A DNA stretch of 64,000 nucleotides from Cristatella mucedo. Its lineage: Eukaryota; Bryozoa; Phylactolaemata; Cristatellidae. Of the stretch, positions 33,201 to 44,900 are shown in pieces. The translations under genes were made by a program, and so were the position numbers. Below the pieces are notes generated by a model. That model saw only the letters and a program-made list of their open reading frames with translations, was not told where the DNA came from and searched no databases. Within the stretch, counting starts at the first letter, position 1; every line of letters begins with the position of its first letter. The DNA lies in NCBI GenBank assembly GCA_009760855.2, contig WPIO01000045.1, forward strand, positions 1,287,501 to 1,351,500, written 5' to 3'.

Positions 33201-36200
33201 TATTATGCCTGGCCACATAAGGGAGGTAATAAAAGAATAGCCATTAGACTAAGCCCGTGCGTAACAGAGGTATATTTGCTTGTTTTTGGATTGTCAATAA
33301 ATATTTTTCCATGCTTTGTATAACTTTAGTATGCCTAGTATCGTATCCTTTTATTACCCGAACGAATTTACAGCTGCAGCCGTGGCAGCCATACTGCATG
33401 GAATGCCAAAATGGCCGGTCATGGATGGCAGCAAACTTTCTTAAACTAAATGATGATAAAACTAACTTATTAGTTATGGGCAAACCAAGTGTGATTCTGA
33501 AATTGGAAAGGCTAACGTTCAAAATTGGCTCTACCAGCATGTATGTATCTCTTTCTGTAACTCCACAAAGTCATTAAGACCACGTGGGTGTTAGAAGAAG
33601 AGAAAGAAGGAGAGTTTTTTATAGCACACTCACAGCCTGAGCGGCTTTTGGTACACATTCGGTAGCCAACAGACTTCGTCTCACACAACAAAGAGAGTGG
33701 GAAGTATAGCAGAGTCAGGAGAGCAGTTGAGGTAGTGAGTAGTATAGAAGTAGCAGCTCAGGACCGCTGAAAAAGATGTGCCATAGTCGGCAGTAGGAGA
33801 GTAGTTGTCGTTGCGTAAGAATTGTGGAAGCGAGTTCCACAGTCTAGGACCTGCAGAGCTAAAGCTTCTGTCGCCAACTGTCTTTAAGCGGAGGAATGGG
33901 ACAGCTAATTTATTGTCCACACAGGACCTGAGGGCACGAACAGGCTGAAACTGATGCAGCAGTTCACCTAGGTACGAAGGAGCCAAGCCGTGTTGGGCCT
34001 TGTGGGTCAGCGTAAGCATATCTCCTGTTGAGTATGCACGAAATCTGGGTGTCGTGTTCCAAAGTGATCTTTCGTTAGACGACCACATCAGCTCCACAGT
34101 CAAGTCTGCCCACTTTCAGCTACATGACATTGCTAAAATTCGGCCTTGTTTAGACAGGGATACCACACCTGAGTTGGTCCATGCATTTGTGACATCCTGT
34201 CTTGACTACTGTAACTCACTGCTTGCTGGTCTACCAGCCATTGCAATCAGGTGCTTACAGCTGGTGTAAAGCTCTGCAGCTAGGCTTGTCTGCCTGGAGT
34301 GTCACAGCTGTCACACAGTTGCCACATCTCAGCACTTCTTGCCGTCCTGCACTGGCTCCCATTCAAGCAACGCATCGACTTTAAGGTTTTATCACTCCCT
34401 TCATTCTCTGGCTCCAGCCTACCTATCAGATCTACTGCCCCACCAGGCTATGCATTACACCACCGGGTTTTTGGAATCTAAGTGTTTACCTAAGCCTCGC
34501 ATGAACCTAGAAGCCTTCGGAGACCGTGCCTTGAGTTCGTATGCTGCCAAAGCCTGGAGCTCGCTTCCGACGTGCATCACGACATCTCCTGACTTGTCCA
34601 CATTTAAAAAGAAACTAAAAACACATCTATTTATCACTGCATTTAGTGGATCCCTGTGATTCGACCTTAATGTGATCATGCCTGCTGACACTGCAGGCTG
34701 CCACTAAGCATAGTTGCATGCTGACCCTGTGCATGTCACCCCTGACCATGTCATTCATGTTGTTTATCAAGCATGACACCACTCACCATTCGATCGTACC
34801 TCCTTTGCTGCAAATGTAAAGCGCCTAGAAAGAGATTTGAGTTTTCTAAGGGTGCAATAAATTATTATTATTATTATATTGTTATTATTGAGCCGTAATG
34901 GCCCAATAGGCAAGGCGGTTGCTTTTTACGACCTTGTTCCTGAGGTCGTGGGTTCGAATCCTGCAGAGCGATCCTTAATTTCTGCTGCAAGCGGTGGTGA
35001 TAGCCGTAAAGGCTCTTTTGTCGTACAAAGAGGCTGTTAGATCAGCTATTATTATTACTATTCTGGCTCGTGCGTCGGACTACTATCGGAAAAATTCCCC
35101 ATCAGGTTTTGGATAAGAAGACCTACTGAAGTGACTCCAGTCGTTTAGTTGCATCTCCAACCCCAAATTCTTTTGGAGACCCTGCCTTCAGCTCATGTGC
35201 TCCAAAATTGTGGAGCACACTGCAGACTGATGTTCACTATATCCCTTAACCTGACGACATTCGAAAAAAAGCTACAAACCCACCTGTTCCTCTTAGCATT
35301 TTCTCTGCGTGATTTTTCTTTTGTGAGCTTGCACATGTTGGAATTGTGTGTAGCCACTAGCCACAATTGATTTGTTGTCTTTTCATCATGAGTGCCTAGA
35401 AAGCAATCACATTCTTTTAGGGTGCTGTACACAAGCCTCATTCTTATCATTATAATATATTGCCAACATAATGTCTTAGTCATTTCGCCTATATTGCCAA
35501 CAATATGGCTTCATAGTTTTTGTACTATTCTCTTGGTCTGTCGTGAGTGCCTTCATTTTAAGCCTGGCAATAAGTTAATATTGCGTCGTGCCTCTCCCCA
35601 CTTTTTGTGTGCTTAGATCATATTTTGTCGACATTTAGGTTGAGGGCGCTATCAGGAGGAAGTGGAAGTACCTCTAGTAGCACAGGAGCAGCATCCGTAA
35701 CATCTCCTCCACCAACACCTTCAGCACCAGCTGGTTTTCCTGGCAAATTTAAGCTGGCTACATATCGCTATGGTCGAGAAGAAATGCTTGCTCTGTTCCT
35801 GCCTAAACCAACGGTGCCAGAAGAGTTAAGAACCTTTCCAATGATTGTCAGTGAACAGTGTCTCGAACCAGTAGCTTTTATCGACATGACAGAAGAAGAA
35901 CAGGTAAAGAGAACCACTTTCTACTTATTATATACCGGATTCAAGCTGTAGATGCTTGCTCGATGTTGCATGTAGATCACAATATCTGTTTTGCACTACC
36001 GTAGTATTTTTTGGCTGCAGTATATGACAAGCAGGTCTTTGTATGGTATGTGTTCCCTCGTTCACACAAGCATGGCTTAGGCACATGTCAAGAGGACAAG
36101 AATTAAAGATATGTGTGGCCTTGACATAGTTTTCCGTATGTTTAATGGACTTCACGGCCATCACCATACCGAGATTTTGTCCTTTTGCATGAGCCAAGCC

Positions 36201-38883
36201 AGTCTTTTCTTCGTATTTACCTTGATTTTGGGCTGGGATTGTTTTTTAACTGTATACATAGTCTCAGTAGCAGGTCTCCTGCATCAAAACTAGCTGGTTT
36301 TTCCCAGGCCTTTGCCTTGACTGCATTGTGGGGCAGAGGAATATCTTGTCTGCCTTATGTTATGATTAGGTTGTTCCATGGTGAGTGGGGTTGTAGCCCG
36401 TGACCCACAGATAGTGTAGAAATCCTACTTGCTTCACACAGCCTCAACCACTGTGCCAGACTGCAGTTTTTGTGCTACGAAGCCTGTACAAGACCGTAGC
36501 CATCAATCATTACCCACTTCCACCGTATTTCAGCACGTGCATTAAGCTTATTGCAATTCTCGCCTCCGGCTTACATAAAGCCTGTGTATTTCTTTGCCGA
36601 GAGCTGAAACCTGCTGTCGACGGTTCTGTACATGGCGCAATCAATCGGCCCGTATACCGGTAGCAAATTGCCTGGCATGTTCATGTGCTGTTTTGTTGTA
36701 GACCTTTCTTGGCCACTTATTAAAAGGTTCCTTAGCGAATGCATAGTTTACCTCTTAATGCCTGCCGTATAAGCAGTATCCCACCCTTGTTTTGTTAAGT
36801 AAATGAAGTATTTTATTAAAACAGTGCAATCACTAGACAAAGTCTTACTTTTGGTTACTTCGTCCAAATTGGTAGAGCATCTCTGTGGCTACCATAAAAA
36901 AACACTAGCTGATTTAACAGCCTCTTTTGTATAGCGACAGAAGAGCCTTTATGGTTATCACCACCGCTTGCAGTGGCAATAAAGGATCGCCTGCCGCAGG
37001 ATTTGAACCCACGACCTCAGGGCCGAGGTCTTGAAAAGAACCACCTTACCTAGTGAGCCATTACGGCTCTATGTAAAAATGACCAATTTGATGTTCGCCT
37101 ATGCAACTAATTTCGAAGCATGAATCCTGTGACCTCTATGTTGTCCTTGCAGGTGGTGTTGCAGCTGCTGCCCTTGCATGATCAGAATCTTATTTCTAGG
37201 CTTTGCTGTCTCAATCGGTCAACAGTTTTCGAGTACAGCCGTATAATCCTCGGATGATGGGGCCTTCCTCAAGGGCACGTGGAAGCGAACGAGGCCGTGG
37301 AAGAGGGGGTAAGGATTACTACCGCAATGGTAGTTTTGAAACTATTGTCCAGCGATTGTCACGCACATTCTGTGAGCATGTGCAATATCGCGAGTAGCTT
37401 GGTCTTATGTGTTGAAATGTGGCTGTCGTTTATATGCTTACCCTCTGTCGGCATCGTAAAGGTTAAGGCTGGCTTAGTTAACAGGCTCATTTATATAGCA
37501 GTAGAAGAGCCTTAGTTGCTACCAGTCAGGTTGCCGAAGATTATAAATGACTGTCTGCTCATTACTCGAACCTACGACAGTGTGCAAAGTGCAATCACGA
37601 TTATTTGGGCTAAGACTCAAAATGGGCTTACATTCATCTCTTGGGACCAATGGGACGTATAATACCTTTGTCGGAAGAAAAGTTCGAAATTTATATGAGT
37701 ATGGCTGTTAGCTCAAGCTTCTCTCCCCATTTTTGTATGTGCCTGCTCTATAGCTGCTTGTGAATACTCGGCCATCAACTGGATAGTCAAAGTGTTGCTG
37801 GCTGGTAAACGTTAGTTGGGTGTTGACTAGTACGATAAGCTTTGTTTTGCAATATGGCTTTGTTAAGTGCTAGTAAGGGATTTGGTTCTGTTGGGGCTTT
37901 GTACAAAAGCAAAATATAATCTGCAAAATTCCACTCGTTGAGAGGGTCGGCCTCTGATAACCGAAGCTACTCAGCAGAGTTGCTGCTACTAGAAACCCGT
38001 AGGAGCTTGGAACTCACAAATCGAAGTACATTAATCAACTATAAAGCGAGGCTAATCAGGCAAGGTTTATCCGTGCCCTCAAAAAAATCTTCGGCACACG
38101 ATATTCAATTTGAAGACTTTGTGCCGTGCATTCAAGCATATGGCTGTGCAAAAGCTTAACTGTATTTAATCACTTACCAGCATAGTACCACCAAGACCGA
38201 CAGAATTTTGGTCAGGCCTTTAATTTGATCCATTTCTTAGGGAGAAAGGCACTAATCAAAAGTCGGCTCATTACTATTTTATGATTCAGTGAGAAATTCA
38301 ATTTCAGCTATGAAGGAAGGTGCATAGCCTGTCTACATTCATTTGATGCGAATTAGTAAATCATTCCCCTTGATATTTTTGCTGTGACAATCATAGCCTT
38401 ACCATCGAAGTTATACAAATATTTCAAAGGATAGAGCATAAGTGTGACGTCGGCAACCTTTGTTTACTAACACACATTCAAAATGATGTAGGTTACCCTG
38501 CTGTGAGTGCAAAGCACGGTTTTGCCAAGTGAAGCCTCGTGGTGGCTAGCTATAATGTAGTACCAGTACCTGTGATAGCAGCATCAAGCCAGGCTACCTA
38601 CAGGCGACTGCAGGTTACACTTGCAAAAGGTCCTCAGGCTGCAACTTCTTATTTGGCTTTAGGAGACATCAATTTGCCGTGAACCCCATTTGGCATACTT
38701 AGCATAGTTGAATCTAATGTAGCCTTTTCTTCTCACCTCAAGAAGACGAACAAACCATGTGTTGTTAGTTGCATGTTTTTGAAGCACCCGCAGCCTGCCC
38801 CTTGTCGAACTTGCCGTGCTCCCAGTCTTTTTCTGTGGGATTCTACACCAGTGGTAGCGGATGCCAAGATGTCCAGATGTGGA

Positions 38884-38971
<88 letters not shown>

Positions 38972-41900
38972 AGTCATATTATGAGCGCGCAAAAAGGTCT
39001 CACTAAAATAGCCACAATTACGAATGCTAATTTGCTTATCTCTGCTGACAAGTAGATTTCTGAGACTAGGCGTTAGCTTTTTCGTCACTTAGTTTTTGCA
39101 AGTTAGTCCCTTCAGTAAATAAGATGATTGCCGTTTTAGGTATGATTCAGGTATCTGCAGTAATAGAAAGCTGCTTGACAGGATGTAGTTCTAAACTCCT
39201 CCGTGCGTGATCTATGGAGTGCATGCTTATTAGAAAAAAGTTAGATAGTTGAGCATACTCACTAGTATAGTAGCATAAGAGCCTTGACGGCTATGTCTAT
39301 TTCCATCTGTAATTCCACAAAGTCATAAAGACCATGTGGGTGTTACGCAGGAGAGTTTTATGTAGCGCACTCATAGCCTAAGCGGCTTTCGGTACACATT
39401 CGGTAGCCAACAGACTTCGTCTCACGAAACAAAGAGAATGTGGGAAGCATAGCAGAGTCAGGAGAGCAGTTGAGGCTACGACCCCCATTTTGCAATGTGC
39501 AATACAGGATCGCCTGCCGAAGAACTCAAACCCACGACCTTGATCGTGAGGAGTAAATTGTCTGTCTGTGCACCTCTCTGCATCTGAGCAGGCATTTGGA
39601 ATAATAAATGCATGTGAAGTATTTAAACTTTGCTATGCCTATCTGAGTTTGTACAACTGAATAATTAAACTTTGCCAGTGACTAGTAATGTATAATTGCC
39701 CTCGACCTGAACACTCTTATGTCTCAAGAATGTACGGTAAATCACGAATGTGCGATGTTAGTGCAGCAGCTGGTGGGTGATATTAAACAGGGCTTGTTTT
39801 TCATAGCTATGAAGGCTGCATTTTGTGACCGAAGTTGTCAGCTTGACTAGACGTGGTTGGTTGAGTTTTGAGGTGGCTATTCAGTTCAAGTTGCAGGTTC
39901 ACTTCTCAGCCCTTGGCACTTTATGTCTGTGGAGGTTGTACCTCAGCAGATCAGCATTCCGTGCTCTTCTGTCATCGGTTGCACTTGCTTAGGCTGCTCG
40001 TGATTTCGCCTGATTGTCACTTCAAGTGGCCTCGGTTGCCGTATTTATGCTGATGGCATATTTTAGTGCTTTATCCTGACTCACAGCACTGTTTATTTTG
40101 CTTGGAGCCAAAATCGGTGATCTTTAAATGCCTTCCTGTATAGCGGCGGTCGGCCTTGTCGTGTCACTTCCAGGCTTCTTTTTTAGGTCGAGGGGCGCTG
40201 TACACTGGTAAAAGCAATGAGTTTGACAATGATGGTCCAAGGTTGCCCTATATGCGACCTCGAATAGGCCGGCCCGATAGCTGGGATGATGGGTAAGAGA
40301 TACGGCTAAAGGTTTGCTCGCAAGCCTAGTTCCAAGAGGCATGCTGAGTCAGCTGTTGCCTGTGTTTTTTTTTTAGGGAAAAACGTTTCGATAGACCGGA
40401 CCGAACAGGCGACAGGGCACCCACTCTGACCTCGGGCGGTGGTGGCCTGGGACCTTTGCGATCGGGCCTTGCTGCCTCTGATGACCGCACTGCATCTCAA
40501 CTGTCACCACGCAGGGATTTTAACAGGTCTCTAAGCAATGACAGCTGGCGAGAACTTAAACCTTCGACAAGTGATGCTGAGAAGGACAGAGATTGGCGAC
40601 GTGCAGGACCTGGTCCTGTGCCTCCTCTTGCTGGTAACTCTTAAAGTGATTACTTCGACCACTTTATATGAGTGACCATCCCACTTACATTCATCTACTA
40701 AGCTGTCTGTAATTCCTAAGGATGGCCGTGTTCTTTTTTCAGCATGATTGCATTGGTACTTGTTTGCTGGTGTTGCAGCATTTGCAGCTATCTCTTATGT
40801 AATGGCGGCTCCTGTAGAAATTTCAATTCAAGCACTAGGTCATTGCTGCCACTCTTGTGGGAGCTTAGTGTTTGGCTATGTCAAGCCCACTTTTGCTGTG
40901 AAAACGATGTTTTTGAGCTGAATGGGACACGGTTATTCCTTGTCGACTCTTCGGTTTTGTCTGCTCCTTTTTGTCACATCCTTTCTCACCGTTGATGGCA
41001 GTCCAGGTGGAAGTCGTGACAATGTGGGGATAACTAGGCGTCTGTTTGCTTGCATACGCTGCTCATATGCAGCTCTCAACTATTCTGTGATTGTAGTCTA
41101 GCTCTTTCTTTGAAGTCGGCCGGTAATTCAGTGGGCAAATGTATCCAAAAACTATATGCCATAGGTAGTAACGAGTAGTTGATTTATTGATGCACTTTAG
41201 TTTAGGGGGCCTCCTGGTACAGATTACTATGATCCAGGTGTGGTAGCATTACTTGATAGTGGTTTATGTGCAGCTTGCGCCCCTGTTGGCCAATGGTCAT
41301 TGAACTTCAAATTGAATAGCAGAGGTTTGCTGCAGTTAGCATGTGCAGCTGGTTATTGTTGCAAGAACTTGACTTCACTCTATATTCATTTGCAGGCGTT
41401 CGGCCTGGAGGCCGCTGGCGAGAGCGCAGCTTTGACGACAGGCCAGGGGAATCTTTTTCCGGCACACAGCGCCAATACTCAGGCTACGAGCGCACTTTCG
41501 GCTCAGAAGGAGGAGGGGGTGATGGTAGGTGTCGATTTGGTCTTTTTTCTTATAATTTACTGTTCAAAGCTTTAGGTCAGAGCCTTGTAAATTGCTCTCT
41601 TTAGTGCAGTGCCACACCGATAGTGAAGTGCAGCCTGCACAATAGTTGTGCTAGTGTAGCAGGACTATATGAATACCTCCACCCACTCGTGCAATACATT
41701 TTCTAAATTATTTTTTTTAACATTGGGCTTCCACATTGTAGGCTCAAAGACAAAATGAAAATTTCCTTAGCTGGAAGGCAGTTGCACTTAACATGATACA
41801 TCAAGTCAGTGTGGATCGACTCTCCTTTCCAGGGCATTTACTGAGCTGTTTGTGCTACCAAGAGACGTGTGCTCTCGTTCAATATCGAGTTAGCTATAGG

Positions 41901-44900
41901 TGGTGAGTTAGCTTTAAAAAAATTGTATCAGAATGGCTGGAAATTAAGTACCCCAGTCGGTAGCACAGGAGTTGTTATCAGATTTTGCACGAGTGAATAA
42001 GATTAAGTTTAGGACCCATAAAGCAAAAGCCTCTGTCACCAATGGGCTTAAAGTAAAACGACTGGCTTATTTATTTTCTCTTTCTTGTGCTTCACATTGG
42101 TCACAAGAAAATCTTGGCTACCTAAAAGAGCCTATGCCTTTCCTCCTTTGCTCCTCTTTTGGCCTTATTCTTTTCCCCTTATTTTTATTTATTTATTTGG
42201 CCTTATTCTTTTCCCCTTATTTTTATTTATTTATTTGGCCTTATTCTTTTCCCCTTATTTTTATTTATTTATTTGGCCTTATTCTTTTCCCCTTATTTTT
42301 ATTTATTTATTTGGCCTTATTCTTTTCCCCTTATTTTTATTTATTTATTTGGCCTTATTCTTTTCCCCTTATTTTTATTTATTTATTTGGCCTTATTCTT
42401 TTCCCCTTATTTTTATTTATTTATTTGGCCTTATTCTTTTTCTCTTATTTTTTATTTATTTATTTGGCCTTATTCTTTTCCCCTTATTTTTATTTATTTA
42501 TTTGGCCTTATTCTTTTCCCCTTATTTTTATTTATTTATTTGGCCTTATTCTTTTCCCCTTATTTTTGCTGTCAATATATAGCCATTAACCATTATGTAA
42601 CCATTCCTTCACCCATTGAACCTTCTCTCCCCACCCCAGCTGTTTGCTTGATTGAGTAGGCATCGACTCTTGGTAAAACTAGGTTTAATATACGTCTGAA
42701 TTAATATGCAGTGTAATCTAGACTGTTAGGCAGACCTGCCAAGCACGGAATAGCAGCCCTTTGAAGGTTTCCTCGCTGCTTGTCTGAAGAATGGACATGC
42801 GGACGTTAGAGCATGTTCCAGCCTATGCTAACCATGTTTAATGCATATTACTACTTCTGGAGTTAGCACTTCACTTTCTTGGATGGATTTGCTCGACTTA
42901 TGTTCTGTTGGAAAAACTAATAGCTTTAGTTGAGGTATGAGGCATTCTGCTTTACAAGCTCTGCAGTGGTGGGTAAATGTCCTACCATTTGTTAAAGAAG
43001 CTGGATTCTGTATCGTGTTAATGGGCAGGTTTGGAAGTGCGTCGAGTGAGAAGAATAAGAGCTGTTGCCTTGTAATAGCTTTTGGCTACATCGGGGGGGG
43101 GAGGGTATGGGGGTTCAGCAGAAAATGCGGCCTGCCCTTCTGCAAATTGTATGAACGTTTGTTTGGGCATGCTGGCTCACCCATCATATCTGCAAGAGCA
43201 TGTTCGTCTGGTCGGATTGTGATAACCTGCATTTCGTGCTTTCTTGCTGGTGCAGTTCTGCATAGATGTGTTGCTTGCGTGCTTCCTCGAAGCTGAACTG
43301 CTTTTATTGCAACTACTATAACTTCCTGCAGATGACCTTCCCGAGTGGGCTGTTGATGAACCAAATGAGGGCGAGCTTCCTGCCGGTGGCACATTTGATG
43401 CCAGTGGCCAGTTTATGCCTCTAAAAGACTCTCCCGCCAATGCTTCCCACAGCCGTTACGATGGCGATGAAGATGGTGACCACACAGGTGCTGAAAAGCC
43501 AGCAAACGTGGCTGCAGCTTCTTCTGTCATTATCGGTGCCAGTGCGAAAGATGTTACAGCTACTAAAGTGGAGGTATCAACTTCTGCAGTGAATTGGCTA
43601 TTGCTTAAATTGTTTATTGTGTTGTAAATTAGACATAGTTGCAAAACTGCCTAACCAGTCGATTATCCTGTATGCCAGGGGATCTTAACTGCAAGTAGGC
43701 TTACTTGCATACGTGTTCTTTGCATACTGAATGCTGAGGTCTAAATTGAACCTTGATCCTCGTTGCTGGGCTATTTTGTAAAATTTAAAGGATTGCATTT
43801 GCATAGATCGCCATTAGAAGTTACCGGAAGATCAAAATGTGTCCCCAAAGGAGCCGTAAGGCCCAGTTGCTTTGCCATGGTAAATGTAATTTGTTGTGGT
43901 TTACTTTGGGTTAGCTATTACTGGACGCTTACATATGGACATGTAGATAGATCATTATTCTTTGTAGAAAATTGCTGTAGCTGCCTCCATCAATACCGGC
44001 ACTTCAGAGCGGTCACCATTGATCGAGCAGCAGTTGCAGGCCACGCCACTGCCGTCACTCAGGGACCGTGTTTCACCCAAGCTGTCACTGCCTCCATCGA
44101 TCAGCCATGAGAGCACACCAAAAAGCGATTCACTACCTGCACCGTCTTTGTCAACTGAGGTGTCAGGACTTGGTACCGTGGGATTGCCATGTGGTAGCAG
44201 CTCAATAAAACCTAAGGAAAGTTGCATGCCCATTACAGTGAACAGTACTAATGGTGCTGTCGCATCGACCATTACGGGCAGTAACTGTACAGAAGCTGGG
44301 ACTGTTCCACCTGTTTCATCATCAGCATCTGTTGTAGTGACTTCGTCCGTAGCTGCTCCAGTAATGGCTGCCATTAATGTTACAAACCAGTTGTCGGTAC
44401 ACTCTAGAAGTGAAACACTAAATTGTAGCACGTCAAGTGCTGGCAATGTTCTTATTGAAGACAAGTCAAGATTGTCGAAAGATATTCATGAGGCCGACTT
44501 TGAGCACTTCGCTAAAGCTGCAGAAGCACTAGTGGAGACTTTGAGCGCAGAGGTAGGTAAAACTCTTGCCTAGCAAGAACCATCGAATGGCATTTGTAGT
44601 TGATATGAGACTTTTTTATTCAACTATTTATTAAGTGCATGTAGCATTATTTTTTGTTTGTTGTCTTGATCAACGGTCAAGAAAATGCTTGCTTTAGCAA
44701 GCTAGCCTAAGCATGCTACTTAGTTGCATTTGCATTCTTGATAGTATGTGCATCTCTAACTCTCGGTTATTGATTCTCTTGCAGCTGTGAAGTGCTTGGA
44801 TAGCGATTTAGTTCTCTCAGGTTGCTATGCAGACGACCAGTTATTATTATAAGTATTATTTTAAAGCTGATCGTTATTTTACGACTTACTTAGTTCCTAA

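Noticed and set aside
33035-33240. Host gene exon with SPDLNPIE motif
   Set aside because: The motif is diagnostic of Tc1/mariner transposases and the sequence is immediately bounded by other repeats.
40735-40850. Additional GIGYF micro-exon to fix the phase before 41206
   Set aside because: AG/GT combinations here give either an immediate stop or a peptide without similarity, and would leave phase 1, not the phase 2 needed.
42085-42659. Long hydrophobic open frames of 165-205 codons on + strand
   Set aside because: They are produced by the 38-bp minisatellite, which is open in every forward register; no start context, no splice sites, no non-repetitive domain.
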